Source: Sapria himalayana | Lineage: Eukaryota > Streptophyta > Magnoliopsida > Malpighiales > Rafflesiaceae | Direction: 5' to 3' | Assembly (NCBI GenBank): GCA_029783825.1 | Contig: JAREIK010000812.1 | Span: 51,727 to 115,726 of the forward strand | DNA: 64,000 nucleotides | Part shown: positions 51,390-62,572 of the stretch, piece by piece | Position numbering within the stretch: the first letter of the stretch is position 1 | Layout of the letters: every line of letters begins with the position of its first letter | Made by a program: the position numbers and the translations under genes | The notes under the pieces: generated by a model | What the model saw: the letters and a program-made list of their open reading frames with translations, nothing else | Told to the model about the DNA's origin: nothing | The model's database searches: none

Positions 51390-52445
51390 TTGGGTGCTTT
51401 CAAAGCCCAAGAACTGGTGGCACCCTTGGCTTGGTTATATATATTTTTTATTCTATCTACATCATTCATGCCTTGCAAGTTCAACCAAGGTCCCATCTTC
51501 ATTCAAGTAATCAAGGATATTGTCATCAACTTTTGGGAACAAGAATCTTGTGATGGGAGACAAGTGGGTTGATATATAGCTTGGGCTTGCATGATCTTTA
51601 CCTCTCATGCTCCTACTGCAAAACAATCCTTTTGAAGACAGAACATTAACGTTGTTGCTGCCAACAAAATTTTGTGCCATACCCGTGATGGTACTATACA
51701 TGCTCTGTTCACCATTGTGATAAACAGTGATATTCATCACCGTACCTCCCAGCTAGACTAGTTTTTCTTCTTTGAGTATGTTCTTCTTGAAACAAACAAA
51801 AAGGATCTTTCTTTGAACTGACTTTAGGCCATCAACCATGGAGGGGATGGATCTTTGAAGATCAGGCATGAAAAATAGAAAAAGCTCCTTGTTGATGAAG
51901 TCTTTGTATCTTATAAACTACGCCTTATGATTAAGGTATTTTCCCTGCTCAAAGTGTTGAAACCATGTTTTTCTTGCGTAAGGCAAGCTCTATCAAATCC
52001 ATTTCATGTTAATCTATCCATAGAAAATTCTTCTTGTGTCTCTGTAGCTGCTTGAAATACCCCCCCCCCCCCCATTATTTATGCTTGTTCCTAGCTTGTA
52101 GTACTTATCATCCAGCCCTTTCCATTACCTCCCAAGAATTCTATCCATGACTTGTACTCGGGCATGGTTTAGAAGGGTACAACTCTTCCACTTGTATGCA
52201 TTGCTTTCATGATGAGGGTGATAAACTCAAATAAGAATCATTAAACTAAGTAAAGACGACCATAAACAATGAATAAAATCGATCACTAAACCTTTAATGT
52301 GCGAGCCATCATGATCCTGATCTACCATTATCATGAGTTGACCTTATCTCAATGCATTGACACTATCATATTGCTTATTCTATTGCAACCCAAGAATTTA
52401 TTTGATGTTTTCAATTTCTCTATATCTCAACTTAGACATCTATCG
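51390..52445 (-). pseudogene. TOP2: DNA topoisomerase II pseudogene fragment, TOPRIM to winged-helix region
   Basis: Topoisomerase II passes one duplex through another. Read leftward: REIENIK*ILGLQ near 52440-52385, QYDSVNALR*GQLMIMVDQDHDGSHIKGLVIDFIH near 52385-52260 (TOPRIM domain, the metal-binding DQDHD kept), YYKLGTS near 52105, YFKQLQRHKKNFLWMD near 52060-52010, IELALRKKN near 52000-51970, FINKELFLFFMPDLQRSIPSMVDGLKSVQRKILFVCFKKN near 51905-51785, VYHNGEQSMYSTITGMAQNFVGSNNVNVL near 51730-51640, and GKDHASPSYISTHLSPITRFLFPKVDDNILDYLNEDG near 51590-51480 (the active-site tyrosine of the SYIST segment is kept). Stops and shifts break it. No introns interrupt about 1 kb, though plant TOP2 genes are intron-rich, which suggests an mRNA-derived copy. 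The basic stretch APKRKNSKKSKKKRRGSK at 51395-51345 could be the C-terminal tail joined after a deletion. Confidence 0.92.
52060..52073. repeat. C14 homopolymer inside the TOP2 pseudogene
   Basis: Fourteen consecutive C on the plus strand, replacing the family segment between LGTS and YFK (usually about TSKEG.E). It is the only long G/C homopolymer in the window. It may be a real expansion in dead DNA or a sequencing/assembly fault. Confidence 0.9.
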
Positions 52446-53138
52446 GCCATCCTTCGCATCAGCGTCAATCACTTCTTTAGAAGGAATTGAGGATAGAAAT
52501 AAAGAATCCACCCACATTGCAGGTGAATTCAAAAGATATACCTAGTTGATGGAATCAGTAATGGGAAACATTGTCAGACTGGAAGCCAAAATATTTCATG
52601 AGCTCTATATTTATTGTACATTGGATATTTTAAGTGTTTTTTGATCCTTATTGTTCAAAACCAAAATGCATTATGAGTTTTAAATATGATGTTCGATTAT
52701 AGTATCATGGAAGTTCAATAAACTAAAAGATTTTCATTTGAATAATAATGATTTCTTCATCCAGATTTTGTATGGGTCAATTTTGAAGCTGATGCATTAA
52801 AAAATTAAATATAGGCTTCATTCTCAAGATGTTCCATATGGCTCCAGTAGTGGTTAGTAATCTATTACTAGATTTTCTCTATATGATGATTCCAACAGCT
52901 ACTGGATAATTATTTTTATTCTTCCATGTTTTAAAACAATCTGTGGCTATTCAATATTTGTTTTATGGATGAAATTTTGCAGAATGATGAGTAAATGCTA
53001 TATATGTACTGAAAATTCCATAATTCTCTCAATTAGTATACCATATGCATATTAGTAAATGCTATATAAGTGATGATCATGTCTATAATTTTTGCTTAAT
53101 TAATAAGTTGTTATCCTTTTTATCATTTAAGTTTGAAT
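52446..53138. other. Unassigned sequence between TOP2 fragment and CACTA tail
   Basis: The left part might be more of the TOP2 copy but cannot be aligned by eye. The remainder is AT-rich with a duplicated AGTAAATGCTATATA near 52988 and 53055. No gene is supported; the 60-80 residue open frames have no family resemblance. Confidence 0.5.
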
Positions 53139-53335
53139 TGATCTATAAGCAGAAAATGAAAGAAGTGAATGATGAGTTGAACGAAATGAATAATGCAATG
53201 CAATATCAAATAACTTATATGGAGACACAGTTAGTAGCCTTGAAGAGATTAATAACACATTGAATTCTAGTAGAGTACCCATGAAGGAGAGCCTTGCACA
53301 AATGCACAAACTAATGATGAAGATGATGATTTAGT
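53139..53335 (+). pseudogene. Second CACTA gene, C-terminal coiled-coil fragment (fourth copy)
   Basis: KQKMKEVNDELNEMNNAMQYQITYMETQLVALKRLITH followed by a stop matches the coiled-coil end of the CACTA second gene (MKEVNDEMKEMKNAMQ in the third copy, MESQLVAL in the reverse copy). It is followed by the tail ACTAATGATGAAGATGATGA. The shared downstream words TACACCTATGTTATGTTTTTGTTTTAAC match 37140-37170. No CACTA subterminal repeats follow; array 3 begins about 250 bp further on. Confidence 0.8.
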
Positions 53336-53416
53336 TTTAAATGATTATACACCTATGTTATGTTTTTGTTTTAACCATGTAACTTTGTATCATAATTATT
53401 TTTGATCTATGTCTAT

Positions 53417-53540
53417 TATTAAAATAGAAAAAATAGTAAATATTAAAGCGGGACCTCCGTTATTGTGCTACTGCTACATCCCCGACCTGTTAATATTTTT
53501 TTTCCTACACTTACATGAAAATATTAAAATAGAAAAAATA
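53417..53540. repeat. 19-bp direct repeats around an 86-bp insert
   Basis: TATTAAAATAGAAAAAATA at 53417-53435 recurs exactly at 53522-53540. Between them lies a GC-richer segment containing GCGGGACCTCCGTTATTGTG and CATCCCCGACCTG. The arrangement resembles a small insertion with target duplication, or a local tandem duplication followed by change. The insert is not recognised. Confidence 0.7.
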
Positions 53541-53587
53541 TTTGGTTATACACACAGATTATTAAAAAACAAATTACATATACAGCA

Positions 53588-55832
53588 TCTATGTCTATCT
53601 ATTTGTCTTCAGTCTATTTATCAATTTATCTATTGGTTTATATAACTATCTAATTATTTGTATATATATCTCAATCAATCTATCTATCTTTCTATCTTTC
53701 TATCTTTTTGTTTATCTATATGTCTATTAATCTATCTATCTATTTTTCTATGTATATTTCTATCTTTCTATTTATTTACCTATCTATTTATTGGTATATC
53801 TATCTGTGTATCTATCTATCTTTCAACCCTAATTTTTTGTTGATATTTTTGTTAATCTATCTATCTATGTGTCTATCAATCAATCAATCTATCTGTCTAT
53901 CTATCTGTATATCAATCTGTCTATCTATATTTTATCTATCAATCTATTATTTTGTCTATCTATCTGTTTTTCTATATGTTTATTTATATGTCTATCTATC
54001 TGTCTATCTATATGTTTGTCTATTGATCTGTCTAACTATTTGTCTACCTTTCTGTATATCTAATTATCTATCTATCTGTCTATCTATCTATCTGTCTATG
54101 TGTCTCTCTATTCATGTTTCTATCTTTCTATATATCTATCTATGTATTTATGTGTCTATTTGTGTGTCTATATGTATGTTTGTCTATCTGTCTGTTTAGT
54201 TATCTAATTAACTAGCTATCTATCTAGCAGTCTGAATATTTGTGTGTGTATCTATCTTTTATCTGTCTGTCTATTTATTTATCAATCTATATGTCTATCT
54301 ATTTGTCTATCTATCTCTCTATCTATCTGTCTATCTATCTGTCTATCTTACTATCTATCTATTTATCAATCTATTTGTGTCTCAATTCATCTATTTGTCT
54401 ATCTATTATCTATTTATTTATCGATTTGTCTATATAACTTTCTATCTATTTATCAATCAATCAATTTATCTATCTATATATAAATCGATCTATCTATTTA
54501 TTTATCTATCTATATAAGTATTTTTCTATCTATCTATCTATATATCTATCTATCTATCTATATATTTATCTATCTATATGTTTATCTATCTATCTATATA
54601 TCTATTTGTCTATCTATCTATTTATCTATCTATATATCTATCTGTCTATATATTTATCTATCTATTTGTTAATAGATCCATTTATCTATATGTATATCTA
54701 TCTATTTATCTATATGTTTGTCATTTTTATCGATCTATATATGTATCTATTTATTTTTTTATCTCTATCTATCTAACTATATAAATATCTATTTCTTTAT
54801 CCATCTATCTATATATCTATATATCTATCTATCTATCTAATTGTGTGTATGTCTGTCTATCTATATATCAATTTGTTTATTAACCTATCTATCTATTTAT
54901 CTATCTATTTGTCGTATATCTCAAATCTATTTGTCTATCTTTTTTTTATCTATAAATCTATCTATATATCTAATTATATATCTATCTATTTGTCTATCAG
55001 GCTTTTTATCAATCTTTCTATATATTTGTCTATCTCTTGGTCCATTTGTCTAACTATAAGTCTATCTTTCTATCTATCAATATGTCTATCTATCTGTCTA
55101 ACTATCTTTCTTTTAATCTTTCTATCTATCTTTCAATCTATTTATCAATCTATCTATAAATCTTTCTATCAATCAATCTAATCTATTGTCTATCAATCAA
55201 TTTATCTAAATGTCTACCTAATATTTATCTATCTATCTATCGATATGTCTATTTATCTATCTATCTATCTATGTTTATATGTGCCAATCTATCTATCTAT
55301 CTATCTCTCTATTAATCAATTAATGAATCAATATATCTATTTATCAATCAATCAATCTTTCTTTCTTTCTGTCTATCAATATGTTTGAATATTTGTATGT
55401 CAATCTATCTTTTTTTCTTTTTTTCTGTATGTTTATCTATCTGCCTATCTAGACATCTTTTTGTATAAGTATCTATTTTCTCTTTATATGTCTCTATGTC
55501 TATATGTCTATATGTCTATCTATCGGTCTATCAATATTTTTGTCTGCATACCAGTCAATCTATAAGTTAGTCTATCAATCAATCTATCTATCTATCAATA
55601 TATCTAGTAATCTATCTGTCTATCTATCTTTCTATTTCTCTATCTGTCTATATATCTTTCTATGTTCTATTTGCTATATGTCGGTCTATCTTTCTATTTA
55701 TCTATCTATCTATCTATCTTTATATGTATCAGTTATCTATCTATTTGTCTATTTATCTGTCTATCTATCTATCTATGTATCTATCAATCTACCTATCTAT
55801 CTATCTTATTAACTCTCTATCTATTTTCTATA

Positions 55833-55867
<35 letters not shown>

Positions 55868-57047
55868 ATCTATTCTGTCTAGCTATAGTCAAACTATATT
55901 TCTATCTATCTATCTATAGATCTATCTATCTTTATGTTTATTTATCTATCAATCTATCTATTTTTCAAATAAATGTTTTAAAATCTATCTATCAATATAT
56001 CTATTAATCAATCTATCTATTGTCTATGTGTTTATCTATTTATCTATCTATTTATCAATCATTCTATCTATTAATTTTTTATGTATCGGTCTATTTATCT
56101 GTCTATTTATCAATATTTCTTTTTGTTTATTAATTAGTCTATCAATCTATTTATCATTAAATCTATCTATCAATCTATCAATTTATCTAACTATTTATCT
56201 ATCACCATATCTATAAATTTATCTTCTTATTAATCTGTATATCAATTTGACTATCAATTTGTTTATTTATATGTATATCTATGTATCTGTTGATCTGTTT
56301 GTCTATTGTATGTCTATCTAACTATCTATCTGTCTATTTATCTTTCTATTTATCTAAATACCTATTTGTTTGTTATCTATCTGTCTATATGTTAATCTAT
56401 CTATCTGTCTATCTATCTATCATTCATTTTTTCTATTCATCTATCTATCTTTTTTATCAATCTATTTATCAATCTAACTATTAAATCTATCTATTAATCT
56501 ACCTATCAATTTGTCTATCTAAATATCTATCTTTCTATCAATCTACATTTATATCTTTCTATTTCTCTTTCTATTTTTCTTGTTGTCTATCTATTTGTAT
56601 ATCTATCTATTTATCTAATTGCCTATCTATCTGCAATATGTCTATGTGTCTATCTATCTATCTTTCTATCAACCTATTTATCAATCTTTCTATCTATTTA
56701 TATATATGTTTGTCTATCTATTTGTCAATTTATTGTCTATCTATCTACCCATCCATCTTTCTGTCTATCTCTGCATCTGTCTGAGTATCTATTATATATC
56801 TATTTTTCTATTGTTATCTCTATTTGTATGTATATCTATCTAATTTGTCTATCTATGTTTCTATCAATCTATTTATCTATTTATCTATCAATCTATTTGT
56901 CTGTCTATATGTATGTTTCCCTGTTTGTTTGTGTCTCTTTTTATCTGTATATCTATATGTATATTTTCTATCTATCTATCAATCTATCTATTTGTATATC
57001 TATCTATATGTATATTTTTCTATCAATCTCTATATCAATCTATCTAA
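53588..57047 (+). repeat. Degenerate (TCTA)n array 3, about 3.5 kb
   Basis: Same composition as arrays 1 and 2, with TCAATCAA patches near 53670, 53870, 54450 and 55340, and (TA)n at 55839-55865. It ends TATCTAATTTAGC, running directly into a CACTA subterminal scrap. Confidence 0.97.
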
Positions 57048-57190
57048 TTTAGCTAAAAAATTTGCTGTACATATTCATTTGAAAATTATTAATTAATATT
57101 CTTGATTTCTTAAAAAGTACCAAGGAAAAAAATTTAATTAGCTAGGGAATTATCATCTTAAAAAATTTGCTGTAGAATCTTTATTCTCAT
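57048..57190 (+). mobile_element. CACTA subterminal fragment at the repeat strand switch
   Basis: TTAGCTAAAAAATTTGC, then TATTCATTTGAAAATTATTAATTA, then TTAGCTAGGGAATTATC align colinearly with 37424-37530 (TTAGCAAGCTAATTT, TATTCATTCGAAAAATATTAATTA, TTAGTAAGGAATTTCC). About 140 bases remain and neither genes nor a terminus are present. It separates array 3 (TCTA on plus) from array 4 (TAGA on plus). Confidence 0.8.
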
Positions 57191-60100
57191 TAATATATAA
57201 ATAAATAGATAGATAGATAGATAAATACATAGATAGATTTATAGAAACATAGATAGATAGATAGATAGATAGAAATTCGGATAGATAATTAGATAGATAG
57301 ACATATAGCTAGATAGATAGTTAGTTAGATAGATAAATAGACAGATTGAATGATCAAATGATAATAGATTAATATATGGATTTATAGACAAAATGATTGA
57401 TAGATTTATAGATACACAGATAAACAGATAGATAGATATACAAATAGACATACAAACATATAGATATATAGAAAAATAGACATATAGAGACAAAGAAAAA
57501 TAGATAAATAGATGGATAGACATTAAAGTAGGTAGATAGTAAAGTAGGCTGGCATGCAAACAAATTGATAAAAAAATAGACCCACAAGTTGAATGATAGA
57601 TAGATATATAGATAGACAGATAGATAAATAGTTTCTAAGATAGATTAATCGACAGATAGATAGACAAATAAAAATCAAGATATATAGATTGATTGATATA
57701 TAGATTGATAGATAGATTTATAAATAAATTAATTTTAAAATAGATAGATTGATTGATAGCCATATTGATAGATAGATTGAGTGATAGATTGATAGTAGGT
57801 TCAAAGATAGATTGATAGACAGATTGATAGACAAACAGATAGACAAAAATATAGACAAAAAGATAGACAAAAAGATAGATAGTTTGATAGATAGATAGAT
57901 AGACATATAGATAGGTAATAAAATTATTAGAAGGGTAGACAAATATATAGATATATAGATAGATAGAAAAACAAATAAATAGATAGATAGACAGACAAAT
58001 AGATAGACAAATAGGCATATAGATAGATTGTCATGTAGAAAAATTATTGATAGATTGATAGAAAGATTGATTGATAGATTGATAGACAGATCGATAACTA
58101 GACAGATAGACAAACATAAAGATATACAAACATACAGACAAATAGATAGATAGATAGAAAGAGAGACACATTGATAGATAGGTAAACAAATAGAGATATA
58201 GATACTCAAGCAAGCATATAGTCAGGTAAGTATGAATATAGACAAATAGACATACTAACTGATAAACAATTAGACACATTGATAGGAAGACAAATAGATA
58301 TAAAGACAGATAAAAAGATAGTTTGATAGATAGATTAATATAATGATTAATAGACTGATTAATATAAAATTGATAGATAGATAGATAGATAGACAAATAG
58401 ATTGATAGATAGCTAATCAGATAGATAAATAAATTGAAAGATAGACAAATAGATATATAGATAGATAGAATGAAAGACAGATAGATAGATAATTATATAG
58501 ATAGATAGTTAGTTATATAGAAATAAAGATAGACAAATAAATAGACAGATTGATTGATAGATAGAATGATTGATTGATTGATAGAATGATTGATTGATTG
58601 ATAGACAAATTGATAGATAGATTTATTTCAATATTGATAGAAAGATTGATAACAAATTGATAGATAGATTTATTTCAATATTGATAGATAGATTGAAAGA
58701 GAAATAGACAAAATACAAACAAACAACAGATAGATAAATAAAAATTTAGATACACCAAGAGATTGAGAGACAGACTAATAGAGAGATAGAAAGTCAGGTA
58801 GGCAGTCATTCTACATAGATGTAGATAGACAAATAGACAAATAAACTGATAGACAAATAAACACATAGATCAAAAGATATATATATATATATATAGATGG
58901 ATTCATAGAGAAATATTATTATAGAGATAAAGATAAATAGATAGATAGATAAATTGATTGATTGATTGATAGTCATATAGATATACAAGTAGATAGATAG
59001 ATAGGTAGAGACACAAACAAAAAAATAAATAGACAAATATAAAAATAGATAAATAGAAAAAAAAATAGATAGATGGATAGTCAGGTAGGTAGATAGACAA
59101 ATAGAAAGAAAGATAGATAGATAGTCACAACCAAATAAATAGATATATAGATAGATAAACAAATAGATATACAGATAGATATATAGTTTGATAGATAGGT
59201 TAATAAATTGATTGATACACCAACAGATAGAAGATTGATAGACATATTGATAGAAAATAGATAGACAGACAGATAGATAGTCAGATAAAAAAATAGATAC
59301 ACAGATAGATAGTTAGATAGATAAATTGATAGACAAATAGATAGACAAATAGATAGGTAGATAGATAAATAGATAGATAGAGAGATAGAAAGAAAAAATA
59401 GATAGACAAAGAGATTGACAATATAGAGAGATATAAAGATATTTAGAAAAATAGATAGATAGAGATACAGATAGATAAACATATAGAAAGACATATAGAT
59501 AGACACATAGATAGATTGACAAATAGATAGATAGATAGATCAATAGATAGAAAGATAAATAAATAAATAGAAATAGAGACAAATAAATATATAAACACAT
59601 AGATAGATATATAGATAGGCAGGGTGACATTTAGTCAGACAAGGATACACACATACATACATATAGATAGATATACATACAAACAAATAACAAATAGATA
59701 GATAGAGAAGGAAATAGATATATGTATAGATAGTTTGATAGATAGATTAATAGACCTATTGATTGCTAGATAGATACATAAATAGGTACACATATATATA
59801 GATTGATATATACTCAGATAAATAAATCGATAGATAGACCATTAAATAGATAGATAGATAAATATATCGATAGATAAATACACATATTGATAGATAGAAT
59901 GATTTCCAGATTAATAGATAGATTGTTAGGCAAATTGATTGATAGATTAATATATAGATTGATTAGCATTCAGATAGACATACATACAAAATATAAAAAC
60001 ACATATACAAACAGATAGATAGATAGAAAGAAAGAAAGATATACAGACTTACAGATAGAGAGATATACAAATAGGTAGGCATGCATTCAGGCACGCACTA

Positions 60101-61211
60101 GATAAACAAATGGACTAGACAAATAAAATAAATAAATTAAGATACATAAAGGAAGACTAACAAATAGATAGATAAATATATAGATAGTTTGATATAAAGA
60201 TTAATACACAGATTAAAAGACTAATAGATAAACAAATTGAATAGACAGATTGATAGACTTCTAGATATACAGATAGATAAATTCACAAATAGATTGACAG
60301 ATAGATAGTCATATATATAAAATAGATAGTAGATATTTAGATTGAAGATAGATCGATAAATTCATAGATAAAATGATGTATAGATAGATAGATATGCAAA
60401 TTAATGGAAAGATTAATAGACATATCGATAGATAAATAAATAGACTATTAGATAGGTAGTTAGATTAGAGAGATACATAGACAAATAGATAGACAAAACG
60501 ATAGATATATTATTAGAAATATAGATAGATTGATTGATTAACAAATAGATTTATAGATAGATAGATATATAAATTGACAAATAGATAGATAGATAGTATA
60601 TAAATATACAAAGAGATAGATAGATAGAGTAGTTAGTTAGACAGATAGATTGTCAGAAAGGTACAAAAAAGATAGATAGATAGATAGATATATAGATATT
60701 GACAAATATAAAGAATGATTGATTGATTGATTGATTGGTAGATAGATCATTAGATAGATAGATAGACAGATAGATATATAGTATATAGATAGACATTTAG
60801 ATAGAAAGACAAATAAATCGATAGATAGATAGACAGATAGATAAATAGATAGATAGTTAAGTAGATAGATAATAGATAGACAAATAGATAGACAGACATA
60901 AAAATAGAAAAATTGGTAGGTAGATAGATAGATTGACATATTGACAGACAAACAAATTGATAGACATGCAGATAGTTAATTAGTCAGTTAGTCAGGTAGG
61001 TTGATATTCATGTAGGTAGGTAGATAGACAGACAAATAGAGAATAGATAAATAAAACATACAAACAAATAGATAGACAGTAGAAAAGCAGATATATAGAT
61101 AGTTTGATAAATAGATTAATTGAAAGATTGATAGAGAGATAGATAGATTGACATAATGATAGATATATTGATAGAAAAAGATAGATAGATAGATAGCTAG
61201 ATATATAGACA
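57191..61211 (-). repeat. Degenerate (TAGA)n array 4, about 4.0 kb, strand-inverted
   Basis: The plus strand reads AGATAGATAGAT throughout with ACAG, TTGA and AAAT variants, the exact complement class of arrays 1-3. Open Ser-Ile-Tyr-Leu frames accordingly appear only on the reverse strand here. It ends at CTAGATATATAGACAG next to a short GC-rich patch. Confidence 0.97.
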
Positions 61212-62324
61212 GCACTGTAGCGTGTCGTGCTGGGCTTTGGGTCGGGACTGGGTCGCCTCGCCCTTATGACACCTATAGATGAAATCTCTTTGATTTTTAT
61301 GGGTAAGATAATTAAGTTATTAACATCTCATAAATTATGTGTTAAGTGAGAATTTTGTGTATTATAGATTTATTTTTATAATCCATAAGCTCAATTGCTT
61401 AAACTTATAAAGACATATAATAATTAATAATATTTTATCTAATGAATGCTATGCATCATTCATTAATATATTTTATTATTTAATTTAATTACTCGATTCG
61501 TTCTTTTCTTACGTATTTTTGAGTTTTGTAGTTCTTTCCTAGTAAAACTTAACATAAATTTTAGTAAATTAAATATTATAGATAATACATTTGATCCATA
61601 TAATGAATTAAATTGTGTATGTAGTTCCATAAATATTAATGCACCGAATCTTATAAGAATTTTGAATTTAAAATATTTCTATGAGAATATTACTAAGATG
61701 ACTAATCATTTGTGAAAATTTTATATTATATGTATTTGTTGGAGGTCATGTCTTTATTCAATATAAGCATCTTTGTCCAAGGTACTGGGTTCGAGATTAT
61801 CATATGTATTCTTTAAATTTTGATGGGAAGACATTAATATATGAACTTCTCCCATGCCTTATGCTAAAATAGAAGGCATGTGCACTAAGTATGATCTTTA
61901 TATAATGAACTAAATATTTTAGATGATGTAGAGAAACCTTTCTTCTCTAGTGTCTTTCCACATGTAAGCAAAATATTTAGTATTAATAGTCACACTTATA
62001 TTGTATGGACAAATTCTAATATGATAAATAAAAAAATACTAAATGAGAAATAAAATCTAGTCAAATATAAATGTTATATATATATATAACTTTAAAACTA
62101 GTACTAGAGTACTAGATGAGTCATCTAAGAAGATATGTCAAATAATTTACAAAAAAATGGTGCATTAGACCATTATAATTTAAGTTTAGTATAATTATAA
62201 TTGGATGGACTTCATCTTTGATATTTTTTGTATAAAAACTAATAATTGATGAAAAAAAATTTTAGGATGATTAGTTGAGATATTTACTTAAATTTGAAGA
62301 AGATTCTAAATTTTTATAGTTAGA
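61212..62324. other. Spacer right of array 4 with GC-rich edge
   Basis: The first 55 bases (CACTGTAGCGTGTCGTGC, then GGGCTTTGGGTCGGGACTGG) are strongly GC-rich and resemble the end sequences of some plant hAT-type and other repeats rich in GGGC words; the assignment is tentative. The rest is AT-rich with no gene seen. A B-box-like GTACTGGGTTCGAGATTATC lies at 61782. Confidence 0.5.
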
Positions 62325-62525
62325 TCGATATAATAACATACAACATTATATTAAACTGCATGTGTATAAATATATATAAATATTTATATAACTATATAAC
62401 ACTCTATATAATAAAATATAACAATATTTGTAACTATGTATGTATATATGTATACATATATGTAAATATATATATTTGTCTATATCTTTGTATACATTAT
62501 GTTTAACTACATATAACTACTTGTA

Positions 62526-62572
<47 letters not shown>

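Noticed and set aside
16723..61211. CRISPR-like array
   Set aside because: The repeat unit is 4 bp and degenerate, with no spacer and repeat architecture; the context is a plant nuclear genome.
57239..61215. Reverse-strand Ser-Ile-Tyr-Leu frames
   Set aside because: Same effect after the repeat changes strand.
61740..61801. tRNA-like B box GGGTTCGAGATTATC
   Set aside because: Single motif without A box or fold; kept only as a note in the spacer entry.
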